Virus record (IMG/VR): IMGVR_UViG_3300030118_002591
Location: 1 to 23,347 of that record
Source: a virus
Length of the DNA stretch: 23,347 nucleotides
Strand: one strand, 5' to 3'
A program made the position numbers and the translations under genes. Numbering within the stretch: position 1 is the stretch's first letter; each line of letters starts with the position of its first letter. Below the pieces are notes generated by a model that saw nothing but the letters and a program-made list of their open reading frames with translations, did no database searches and was not told the origin of the DNA. Shown here one piece after another: positions 15,114 to 22,237 of the stretch.

Positions 15114-16214
15114 CTACCTCAGCTTTTTAAAATCTACATCTATTTTATTATAATCTACAGCTAAGAAACCATTAACGTTAATAGAAGCTTCTGGCACTTC
15201 TTGTGCTATTACACCTTGATATCTATCAGGGTTATTAATATATTTAAATTCATAAATATTTATTCCTAATGGAGATTTACCTACTAATTCAATATCTTCT
15301 TTTAAACGAGAATCACTCATCATATAAGCCGATCCAATAGCCCCTGCTATTTGACCGAAAGGAGAAGTCCCTCCTATAACTTGACCTACTGTACCTGAAC
15401 GCTCTTCGCCGTAAGAACGTATAGGAGCACCTGTAAGAATACTTGATAAGAATCCTAATTGTCCTCTTTCAAATCCTTGTTGTTCTACAAAGTCACGATA
15501 ATCTTCTAATAACTGTTGTTGTCTTACTGCTTGTTGTAGCCCACCAAATTGAGTGGCAGCGGCCGCTTCTCTTAATCCTGTCTCCCCTAACTGTGCTTGT
15601 AAACCAGGAACAGCTTGAGCTGCAGTCAATTGCCCTTGAGCTGCAACAGCACGATCAGTAGCAAATCTATTTGCTGCATCTTGAAAAGCTTGTGCTTGTA
15701 ATTGAGCTGTTAAATCTCCTGCTCTTTTTGCAGTTTCAGCTTGAAGAGTAGCTTCTTGTATTCCTTGTCTTGCTCCACCAAACGCACCTCTTGAAACAGC
15801 TTGTGCTCTAGCTGTTTGTTGTGCTCTAGCAGATTCTTCTTGTAAATTTCTTATTGCGTTATTAGCAACTGTATCTATAAAAGGATTCATATACTGATTC
15901 GCAATATCAGTAGTAAATTGAGTTCCTGCTATATTAGCTGCCGCTCTAACTCTATTTTGAGCTTCTGGTATTACACCAGATTGACCGAACTGTCCTAAAT
16001 TAGTTGCAGCTTGAGTAATTGCAGCATTTTGAAGAGCAGTTAAATCTGCTATACGTTCACCTTCAAACGCTTGAAAAGGTTGTTGACTTGCTGCATTAGC
16101 TCTTGCAAATACATTTTCTTGTAAATCTTTAAAATATTGTGGGATTTCATATTGTACTGTACCTTGACTAGGTGCTTGTACTACTGTAGATGTAGGTCTA
16201 AATAAGCTTCCCAT
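15114..16214 (-). CDS. Ala/Gln-rich ejection or tail-needle protein with C-terminal S74-type intramolecular chaperone
   Basis: 366 residues. Residues 30-260 are Ala/Gln-rich and almost wholly helical, with the marine-phage motif SRGAFGGARQGIQEA (141-155), as in DNA-injection-like proteins. Residues 299-366 begin MSDSRLKEDIE, with the S-D-x-R-x-K signature of the chaperone of endosialidase (peptidase S74) domain, and continue YEFKYINNPDRYQGVIAQEV. That domain trimerises fibre and spike proteins and often cuts itself off at the Ser. The gene sits in the gp14 position of a T7-like order. The pairing with a helical, non-fibre body is unusual. Start ATG; the stop of GNAT overlaps it. Confidence 0.75.
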   Translation of the reverse strand: MGSLFRPTSTVVQAPSQGTVQYEIPQYFKDLQENVFARANAASQQPFQAFEGERIADLTALQNAAITQAATNLGQFGQSGVIPEAQNRVRAAANIAGTQFTTDIANQYMNPFIDTVANNAIRNLQEESARAQQTARAQAVSRGAFGGARQGIQEATLQAETAKRAGDLTAQLQAQAFQDAANRFATDRAVAAQGQLTAAQAVPGLQAQLGETGLREAAAATQFGGLQQAVRQQQLLEDYRDFVEQQGFERGQLGFLSSILTGAPIRSYGEERSGTVGQVIGGTSPFGQIAGAIGSAYMMSDSRLKEDIELVGKSPLGINIYEFKYINNPDRYQGVIAQEVPEASINVNGFLAVDYNKIDVDFKKLR

Positions 16215-16657
16215 TATAAATTATCTCCATATGTGCCACCAAGGTATTCAAAGTTTTGTCTTATTAACCATTGATGTTTTCTATCAATATCATGTCCTTG
16301 CGTCATTTCAAGTATCAAAGGCATTTTGTTTATTTTAACGTATTCTTTAACATATTCTAGCAATTTTTTTGCTATTCTACTATTTCTTTTTTTACTATCT
16401 ACATAGAGCCAATTAACTCTAAAAAACTTCTTATCTGTATACCAAGTATCTTCATCAACTACTGATATAGTTCCTACGATTTTATTATCTTTTTCAGCTA
16501 CTATTACAAAATTATTATAGATTATATCGTAAATATAAGAATCTCCTTTCCTAGTATTAGGTTTTCCTAATCTTAGTGGCGATTCATCAAGCCAGTTTAG
16601 TAGTAAATTTCTAATAGGCTTTACGTCTTCTAAAGTAGCTTTCCTATAATTAACCAA
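16214..16657 (-). CDS. GNAT-family N-acetyltransferase-like protein (T7 gp13-position)
   Basis: 147 residues with the GNAT plan: YRKATLEDVKPIRNLLL at the start, a strand FVIVAEKDNKIVGTISVVDE (51-70), the core FRVNWLYVDSKKRNSRIAKKLLEYV (79-103, shown here only as its ends matter) and a final NFEYLGGTYG. The acetyl-CoA loop reads RNSRIA, so the usual third-position Gly of Q/RxxGxG/A is Arg, and catalysis may be weak or lost. T7 gp13, which sits between gp12 and gp14, also belongs to this fold, and this gene lies between the nozzle and the ejection genes. It starts with TTG at 16657, with AAAGGG four bases before; no earlier ATG fits. Confidence 0.8.
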   Translation of the reverse strand: MVNYRKATLEDVKPIRNLLLNWLDESPLRLGKPNTRKGDSYIYDIIYNNFVIVAEKDNKIVGTISVVDEDTWYTDKKFFRVNWLYVDSKKRNSRIAKKLLEYVKEYVKINKMPLILEMTQGHDIDRKHQWLIRQNFEYLGGTYGDNL

Positions 16658-16901
16658 TTAACCCTTTCGATTTTAGAGCATCTATTAAAGTAGCTAAAGT
16701 ATTTGCGACAGTAGCCAAGTTAGCTGATGTAGGATCTAAACTTTTATTAGGAGTTACATTACTAGTAGTAAAACCTGTTTCTGCTGGCTGAGTAATTTCT
16801 AATAGATACTGCTCTAAGTCAGTAATAGCTTGATTGTATACTGTTATTAGTTCATTATCAGATCTAGCTATAGGAAGGCTAGGAGGTCTCTTAAACGCCA
16901 T
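16650..16901 (-). CDS. Small conserved virion-module protein
   Basis: 83 residues beginning MAFKRPPSLPIARSD, then a helix with ITDLEQYLLEITQ and a second helix near ANLATVANTLATLIDALKSKG. No cysteines, membrane span or catalytic motif. It lies directly after the nozzle gene, overlapping it by one base, and overlaps the GNAT start by eight bases. I recall similar small proteins at this place in marine podovirus genomes, and it may be a connector or core component, but no function is established. Confidence 0.65.
   Translation of the reverse strand: MAFKRPPSLPIARSDNELITVYNQAITDLEQYLLEITQPAETGFTTSNVTPNKSLDPTSANLATVANTLATLIDALKSKGLIG
16662..16667 (-). promoter_or_regulatory. Ribosome binding site for the TTG-started GNAT gene
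   Basis: AAAGGG on the minus strand, followed by TTAA and the TTG at 16657. It overlaps the last codons of the preceding small gene and supports the non-ATG start. Confidence 0.5.
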
Positions 16902-18760
16902 TATCTTTTACCATCTGGTCGAGCATCTACTCTTAAAGTTCCGAATCTCCACCTATCGTCTACAGTAGAATTACTGCTTATCTTTACAGCTACTTGTCTT
17001 CCTCTCGATCTAGTATTAATTTGTTTAGTGCTAGTTGTAATATCTTTTTCTCCTGACTGAGTTTGTGTATCAGTAGGAAACTCTCTAGATAATAAATTCA
17101 TTTTTACAGTTCCTTGTAAGTTTTTAAAATCTGGTATGTATCCTCTAATAAACATGAACTGATCTCCGTCAGCTATATCTACATCTCCACTTGTGATAAA
17201 CGTGCTCATTACATTTCCGTTATCTGATTCACCAGTTTCGTGTTCATATATAAAGCTACGACCTGCACTAACTCCATTTAAAGTATCTGAAGTTGCAGCA
17301 GTAGAACTAGCATCGTATTCAGTAGCTTGAGGAATACTAAATACTCCTTGATCTACCCATGCACTTCTACTTAGATTTCCAATATACCATACTTGTTCTT
17401 GATAATTATAAATTACATATCTATCTACTTGACTTGAATTAGATGAACAGTAGAACCATATAACTTCATTAAACTCATTATTCTCACCAGCATACACTTG
17501 AGTATTTTGAGCTGTATTAATATCACTAAAAACATAATTTTTTACACTACAGGGAAGTTCTTGAATACTTCCTCTGTAAATCATAAATCTTCCCTCTGAC
17601 ATCCAGTAAGCTGTATCATTTACTACTACTGCTGAGTTTAATCCTACAGCACCACAATCTGTTCCTAATAATCTAAAACCAAAAGTAAAAGGAGGACCTA
17701 CAAACTGCATACTGTGAAGTGCTTGATCAGTCCACACTAAGATTTCATTTCTAGTTTTTTTAGCAGATATTATTCTACTTCCCTCACCTAATCTTTGAGA
17801 GCCTGCTGTATTAGTTGTACTAGCTGTCCATTGAGTAAAATTTTCTTGATCTGACCATCTAATTAACATAGTATCTTGAGTGCTAGGTGTTCCTATCGTT
17901 ACTTCAGTTCCAAAACAAATTAAATGTCTATCAGGAGTAGATACTAAACCAGTAACTGAAGCTGTAGGAGCATTACTAACTGCTGTCATACGATTATTAG
18001 CTAACCCTGCTGAAGTATCCCATTGATAAGTGCTATCGTTCTTTTTCCAACCATATAAATCTTCACCAGCATTATCGAAACTCCACATACCCATATCTAA
18101 AGTAACGTTAGAAGTAGATCGAGCTGTACCCCAAGTTTCAGTATTCCATGTAGATGTACCCCAACCATAGCCTAAAGTTTGAACATCTGGTTCAGTTGTT
18201 AACTCAAATTTAGCGTTTCCGTTTCCTTTATTAGTTATACCAGAGCCTGATTCAGCAGATGGCATTTGTATAAAGAAAGCGTTTCCGTTTGCTACTCCTT
18301 GTACCTCAAACTCTCCTGTTGTAAAGTTAGAAGTTGTAAAATTAGTATCTGAAGTTAATGAAGATATAGTATCAAATATAACGAAATCACCAGCACTAGT
18401 TCCATGACTATTAATAGTTACAGTAACGTTAGCACTTCCGTTAGTAGTAGTAAATATATTCGTTAAAGAAGTATTACTTTGTCTAATAGGAGTAACATTA
18501 TATAAGTTACCTCCGTTAAAAATGTAAACTTTCTTATTAGTTCCTAAACCTATATATCGACTTCCGTCTAAATCGAACCATGCTTTTATTCCTCTTACAG
18601 CTCCTACCATAGCTGTACTTGCTTTTTTTAACCAGCCTCCTATTTTTTGAGGAAGACCAAATCTAAATCTTACTTTATCACAATCTACCCATGCTCCTTC
18701 AGCACCATACTCAGTATTTTCTTTATCTATTCCTGATCTGAATTGAACTTTCGTATACAT
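16901..18760 (-). CDS. Tail nozzle/hub protein (P22 gp10- / T7 gp12-like)
   Basis: 619 residues, rich in Ser, Thr, Asn, Gly and aromatic residues, of beta type. The N-terminal part has WVDCDKVRFRFGLPQKIGGW and AWFDLDGSRYIGLGTNKKVY, and the middle DRHLICFGT and ARS...LVWTDQALHSMQFVGPP, which are marks of the blade repeats in the packaged-DNA stabilisation (gp10) and nozzle proteins of short-tailed phages. It should form the closed end of the tail tube that holds packaged DNA. The C-terminal part after about residue 540 (FIRGYIPDFKNLQGTVKMNL) is the usual second sandwich. The start lies on the stop of the Cys gene (TAATG) with AAGG upstream. This protein is the main evidence for a podovirus. 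Confidence 0.8.
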   Translation of the reverse strand: MYTKVQFRSGIDKENTEYGAEGAWVDCDKVRFRFGLPQKIGGWLKKASTAMVGAVRGIKAWFDLDGSRYIGLGTNKKVYIFNGGNLYNVTPIRQSNTSLTNIFTTTNGSANVTVTINSHGTSAGDFVIFDTISSLTSDTNFTTSNFTTGEFEVQGVANGNAFFIQMPSAESGSGITNKGNGNAKFELTTEPDVQTLGYGWGTSTWNTETWGTARSTSNVTLDMGMWSFDNAGEDLYGWKKNDSTYQWDTSAGLANNRMTAVSNAPTASVTGLVSTPDRHLICFGTEVTIGTPSTQDTMLIRWSDQENFTQWTASTTNTAGSQRLGEGSRIISAKKTRNEILVWTDQALHSMQFVGPPFTFGFRLLGTDCGAVGLNSAVVVNDTAYWMSEGRFMIYRGSIQELPCSVKNYVFSDINTAQNTQVYAGENNEFNEVIWFYCSSNSSQVDRYVIYNYQEQVWYIGNLSRSAWVDQGVFSIPQATEYDASSTAATSDTLNGVSAGRSFIYEHETGESDNGNVMSTFITSGDVDIADGDQFMFIRGYIPDFKNLQGTVKMNLLSREFPTDTQTQSGEKDITTSTKQINTRSRGRQVAVKISSNSTVDDRWRFGTLRVDARPDGKR

Positions 18761-19047
18761 TAGCCTTTTTTTAATTTTAACAAGTTACTAATATTATTAG
18801 CTTTAACCATCTCATTTCTAAAACTTTCAATTGCAGCACCAGCTTGACTACTTTGTCTAGAATTTTCTATTAATAACATAGGAAGCATAGCAATAGCACA
18901 GCCATACTCGTCAACTTCTTCACCAGTTTGAGGGTGAGTGCCTCTTATTTGAGTAAACCAAGCACAGTCAAATTTTTTACAAGGAGTAAAATTATTGAGA
19001 GGACAATTATCTTTAATTTCAATTTTCAATTTAGTCTTTTGCTGCAA
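18760..19047 (-). CDS. Small four-cysteine conserved phage protein
   Basis: 95 residues if started at the TTG at 19047; a second TTG at 19029, just after the stop of the collar gene, would give 89, and neither has a clear ribosome binding site. The fixed part is DNCPLNNFTPCKKFDCAWF, then IRGTHPQTGEEVDEYGCAIAMLPMLLIE. The cysteines C15, C23, C28 and C50 are spaced C-x7-C-x4-C-x21-C and could bind zinc or an Fe-S cluster. I recall this pattern from marine podoviruses at the same position, before the nozzle gene, without known function. It overlaps the collar gene by 17 bases if the first start is used. Confidence 0.7.
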   Translation of the reverse strand: MQQKTKLKIEIKDNCPLNNFTPCKKFDCAWFTQIRGTHPQTGEEVDEYGCAIAMLPMLLIENSRQSSQAGAAIESFRNEMVKANNISNLLKLKKG

Positions 19048-20032
19048 TAATTAAATCTACATATTGCACATCTAAATTTAAGTTAGTAGAAAAACTATGA
19101 GTATGTGAATCACCAGCTAATGAACCAGCAGTGTGAGTATGGCCACCACCTCCTCCTTGATAATCAGTATAAAATCTTTTAGCACCACTTGAGTTACCAG
19201 TATTTCTAGTACCTGCACTAACGCTATCACCAGTACCAAATTCAACGTGACCACCTTCTAAGTGTCTATGTGAAGGTATTTCACTTAAAGTTAGAGTATG
19301 AGATCCTGTTGAACCTGAAATAGTAACTGCACTTCCGCCAGTAGTTCCACTAACAGCGTTATTAGTATTAAATGCTGCAGCGAAAGTATTGCTTCCACCT
19401 GAACTTACTGAACCTGTTACAACACGTAAAGCTTTATTATTATGTGTAGTTTGTTTAGTCCAGCCAGTAGGTGCTGCAGATTGTTGAAATAACATTTTAG
19501 TTGAACTAGGAAAAGCTTCTATTCCTGTTAAACCTGAACCATCACCAGTTACTGTAGTTGCGTTTAATACTGCTACATTAACAGTTCCTAAAGATTTAGT
19601 GCCATCTGCAAAAAGATCTACCATATCATCTCCGTCTTTAACGTAAGCAACAGTATGGGTTCCTTGAGTAATAGCTATGCCATTAGCTGCATGGCCAGTA
19701 GGTGCTACATGTAAAGTATAAGAACCTGTAGTATTATTATGAAAAATATATTCTTTCTCTACTGCTGGTAAAAAAACGTAAATATTACCAGATAGTGTTC
19801 CTGTAAATTCAATTACTTTATTAGCGGCTTCATTAGTAGTTTCTACATCTGGATCTCTATTAGAAGACGTTAAAGTAACGTTAGCACTTCCTGCTACAGA
19901 TTTAGCTAGATAGCCTCCTACGGCAGCGTCTATAACTTGTAAATTTTCATTTGTATTGTTACCCCATACACCAGCGTTTGCGCCAGCTTCCATTAATTCT
20001 AATTTTAATCTAGTTGAATAAGTTGATGCCAT
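19031..20032 (-). CDS. Tail-collar-type fibre protein with HxH motifs
   Basis: 333 residues. The N-terminus (STRLKLELMEAGANAGVWGN, then ENLQVIDAAVGGYLAKSVAG) is an attachment part common to marine phage fibres. The collar-like domain begins near 176 with FPSSTKMLFQQSAAPTGWTK and RVVTG. Three His-x-His pairs follow: SHRH (H255, H257), GHTH (H298, H300) and SHTH (H310, H312), before the terminal NLNLDVQYVDLIIAAKD. In T4 gp12 and gp37, HxH motifs from a trimer bind iron or zinc in the tip, and the same is likely here. It would serve in host binding at the tail end. It starts two bases after the cupredoxin-bearing fibre gene ends. Confidence 0.8.
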   Translation of the reverse strand: MASTYSTRLKLELMEAGANAGVWGNNTNENLQVIDAAVGGYLAKSVAGSANVTLTSSNRDPDVETTNEAANKVIEFTGTLSGNIYVFLPAVEKEYIFHNNTTGSYTLHVAPTGHAANGIAITQGTHTVAYVKDGDDMVDLFADGTKSLGTVNVAVLNATTVTGDGSGLTGIEAFPSSTKMLFQQSAAPTGWTKQTTHNNKALRVVTGSVSSGGSNTFAAAFNTNNAVSGTTGGSAVTISGSTGSHTLTLSEIPSHRHLEGGHVEFGTGDSVSAGTRNTGNSSGAKRFYTDYQGGGGGHTHTAGSLAGDSHTHSFSTNLNLDVQYVDLIIAAKD

Positions 20033-20033
20033 T

Positions 20034-21296
20034 TTATGCCGCTATCTCCGTCCATGTGTTTGTACTCGAAGTATCTACTTCAGTCCACGAATTACTTGCA
20101 CCTGGTATAGGTTGCCAGAAATTAGGTGAACCAGAACTTATATTAGCAGAAATTCCAGAAATTGAAACAATTTGTTGCCCTACTATAGATACTGTTCCTA
20201 CTGATGTAGTCGCAGATAATCCTGTTACTGAAAATCCTTGATTATTCTTTACAACTACACTATTTAAAGTAGTCGTTAATCCTTGACCAGTAACAGCAAA
20301 TGAAACATTAGATAATTGGCTAACGCTTCCTAATGAAACAGTTAATTGTTGTCCTGTAACATCTGAATCAGTTACGAGCTGAACTGTAACGCTTCCTAAA
20401 TTTGTAGTAGCAGATTGCCCTTGATAATTATTATTAGTAGGAGTATTAGCTTGACCTCCCATAGCAGAGTGATATTGACAGTAATAATATAGAGTAGGAG
20501 CAGAAGCGGCAACAGTTATAGTTGTTTTATAAGCACTATCATCTTTTACAACCCCTGTAGTGTATTCACTACCTCCACTATGAGTTCCACCACTAGTAGT
20601 AGAAAATCTAACAGGATGCCCTGTAGCGGCCGACCAATCGAATATGTAAGTGTTACCTTCTTCTAGTTCAAGAGTAGGTTGTTGTACTCCGTCAATAACG
20701 TATTTATTACCTGATCCAGTAGATACAACAGTTACAGTAAATGTTTGAGTTATTCCTTTAGGAACGACTAAAGCTGAACCGCTCGTAGTTTCATTTCCTT
20801 GAGAAACTGTAGCTTCTTGTCCATTTGCAGCCACATCACCTGGTATCTGAACAGCTACACTTCCTAGACTTGTAGTTCCTTGAACTCCTGTTTCTATAAC
20901 TACTGCAGATCCTACGACAACTTCATCAGATAAAGTTGAAGTTAGTTCTTGACCTGATTGAGCAATTGCTATATTAATAGCTACTGATTCATCTCCTAAC
21001 GTTGAAGTTAAACCAAATCCTGTTTCACTTATAACAGCTTGCCCTGCTACTACAACATCGTTTACAGATCCAGTAATTGCTTGCCCTGAAGCTACAATCT
21101 CTCCTTGAGCTGATACAGTTACACTATTTAATGTAGTAGTAAGAGCTTGGCCAGTAATCGCAACACCAGTAGTTACGTCAACTGATACGCTATTTAATGT
21201 AGTAGTAAGAGCTTGACCAGTAACAGCGAATGCTATACTAGTTCCACCTTCCGCAGAGAAAGGGGCTTCAGCGAATGATAATCTCGCAAAATTCAT
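20034..21296 (-). CDS. Tail fibre with 22-residue repeats and an embedded cupredoxin-like domain
   Basis: 420 residues. Residues 27-180 and 293-391 are tandem units of exactly 22 residues with the pattern G-Q-x-L-T-T-T-L-x-S-V-x-V (repeat glycines at 27, 49, 71, 93, 115, 137, 159, then 293, 315, 337, 359, 381). Between them residues 182-282 form a cupredoxin-like fold: TFTVTVVS, then GNTYIFDWS, GHPVRFST (H227) and LYYYCQYHSAMGG (C273, H276, M279). His, Cys, His and Met are the type 1 copper ligands. The C-terminus has tandem SNSWTEVDTS and TNTWTEIAA. The N-terminal MNFARLSFAE is a short fibre-attachment part. It should be a virion fibre; whether metal is bound is untested. Start ATG; the fibre chaperone lies just upstream. 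Confidence 0.8.
   Translation of the reverse strand: MNFARLSFAEAPFSAEGGTSIAFAVTGQALTTTLNSVSVDVTTGVAITGQALTTTLNSVTVSAQGEIVASGQAITGSVNDVVVAGQAVISETGFGLTSTLGDESVAINIAIAQSGQELTSTLSDEVVVGSAVVIETGVQGTTSLGSVAVQIPGDVAANGQEATVSQGNETTSGSALVVPKGITQTFTVTVVSTGSGNKYVIDGVQQPTLELEEGNTYIFDWSAATGHPVRFSTTSGGTHSGGSEYTTGVVKDDSAYKTTITVAASAPTLYYYCQYHSAMGGQANTPTNNNYQGQSATTNLGSVTVQLVTDSDVTGQQLTVSLGSVSQLSNVSFAVTGQGLTTTLNSVVVKNNQGFSVTGLSATTSVGTVSIVGQQIVSISGISANISSGSPNFWQPIPGASNSWTEVDTSSTNTWTEIAA
20124..20420 (-). repeat. Tandem 66-base coding repeats, second block (four to five units)
   Basis: Codes for the repeats with glycines at residues 293, 315, 337, 359 and a cut unit at 381 of the fibre. The spacing is exactly 22 codons. 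The units differ more at DNA level than the two nearest the N-terminus. Confidence 0.75.
20757..21218 (-). repeat. Tandem 66-base coding repeats, first block (seven units)
   Basis: Codes for the repeats with glycines at residues 27-159 of the fibre. The first two units are almost identical in DNA: the segments starting at 21124 and 21190 match over about 33 of 34 bases at an offset of exactly 66, so a recent unit duplication is likely. Confidence 0.8.
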
Positions 21297-21299
21297 TTA

Positions 21300-21584
21300 T
21301 TACGACCCTGGTTTAGTCGGCCAAATTACTGAGTTTACTTTTTCTACTGTATCTAATCCTGTAGTGAGATCTCTTAAATCTTGTCTATATTTTTTCTGTG
21401 CGTCTGTCATGGTGTTGTCAGAGGCACCCCACCAATCTGTTTCTTTTAATAACATATTTCTTTTTTCTCTCAGCTGTTCCATTTTAATATTAAACTCAGT
21501 TGGTGCGTTTGCTTGGTCATTATTATATTGAGCTATATCTTCTGCTGTAGCATCTACTAAAATTCCATTTAAATATTTTTTCAT
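21300..21584 (-). CDS. Tail-fibre assembly chaperone-like protein (Phage_tail_APC type)
   Basis: 94 residues. After a short lead (YLNGILVDATAEDIAQYN) comes the family block LREKRNMLLKETDWWGASD (38-56), then TMTDAQKKYRQDLRDLTTGL and the end IWPTKPG. The TDW, YRQ-LRDL and WPTKP elements are those of the phage tail assembly chaperone-like domain (Pfam Phage_tail_APC), usually found as a small protein or as a C-terminal piece beside fibre genes. It sits between two fibre genes in the same transcript, which fits a helper in fibre folding; a virion component is the alternative. Confidence 0.78.
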   Translation of the reverse strand: MKKYLNGILVDATAEDIAQYNNDQANAPTEFNIKMEQLREKRNMLLKETDWWGASDNTMTDAQKKYRQDLRDLTTGLDTVEKVNSVIWPTKPGS

Positions 21585-22237
21585 TATGCTTTTACTCCAT
21601 ATAGTGTAAATGTTCCTTTAGCTACACTACCAGAACTAAAATAAAACCTTATTCCCTGTAAAGCCGTCAGTCTTGAAGTGCCAGTATAAGTAACACCACA
21701 TAGTTGATTATGAGAATTTTGATTATCTGAGCCACCCCATGAGTTAGCTACAAAACTTTTACCTTTAGTTGTGCTATGAACATTATAAAATAACACTTGT
21801 ATATTAGTGCCAGTTTCTACATAACCATTTCCAGAGCTATTAATACCTAAGGAAGTATTACCTCCTGTTCCTGTAAAACCATTTGCACTATCAGTCCATG
21901 TAGAACCACCAGTTTGATAGATTCTTTGTCTTGAATTTGAATAATCACCAGAGCCATCTCGATATGAACCACCTAATTTAAATCTACATGCTAAAGTATA
22001 ACCATTATTAGAGGGTTCAACACCTCCTATGTGTACAATAAAATTATTGTAATCTGTGCTTAATGTTTCAAAATCTACAGAACTAACATTTGTAGATACT
22101 GTAGTTGTAGCTATTTTCACCATATCACTAGCACCAGTAACAGTACCAGTAAAAGCAAATGTGTTAGCTAAATTAATTTTATCAGAAGTAATCGCATCAT
22201 CTGCAAAAGCTCCTGCGGGTAATGTATTAAGTGCCAT
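21584..22237 (-). CDS. Tail fibre/adhesin protein
   Basis: 217 residues of Ser, Thr, Gly and Asn-rich beta type. The N-terminus LPAGAFADDAITSDKINLAN is a fibre attachment part widely used in marine phages. The rest has DFETLSTDYNNFIVHIGGV, CRFKLGGSYRDGSGDYSNS and a C-terminal RFYFSSGSVAKGTFTLYGVK, which looks like the sandwich domain of phage receptor-binding tips. It overlaps its neighbour genes by single bases. Host-binding role is from composition and context; no enzymatic motif is seen. Confidence 0.68.
   Translation of the reverse strand: MALNTLPAGAFADDAITSDKINLANTFAFTGTVTGASDMVKIATTTVSTNVSSVDFETLSTDYNNFIVHIGGVEPSNNGYTLACRFKLGGSYRDGSGDYSNSRQRIYQTGGSTWTDSANGFTGTGGNTSLGINSSGNGYVETGTNIQVLFYNVHSTTKGKSFVANSWGGSDNQNSHNQLCGVTYTGTSRLTALQGIRFYFSSGSVAKGTFTLYGVKA

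Noticed and set aside
12172-15661. Plus-strand frames opposite the ejection-protein genes (12172, 13401, 14873, 15443)
   Set aside because: All lie inside long minus-strand genes and show only complementary composition.
20124-21218. CRISPR-like array
   Set aside because: The 66-base periodicity is in frame, coding and divergent, with no identical short repeat and unique spacer pattern.
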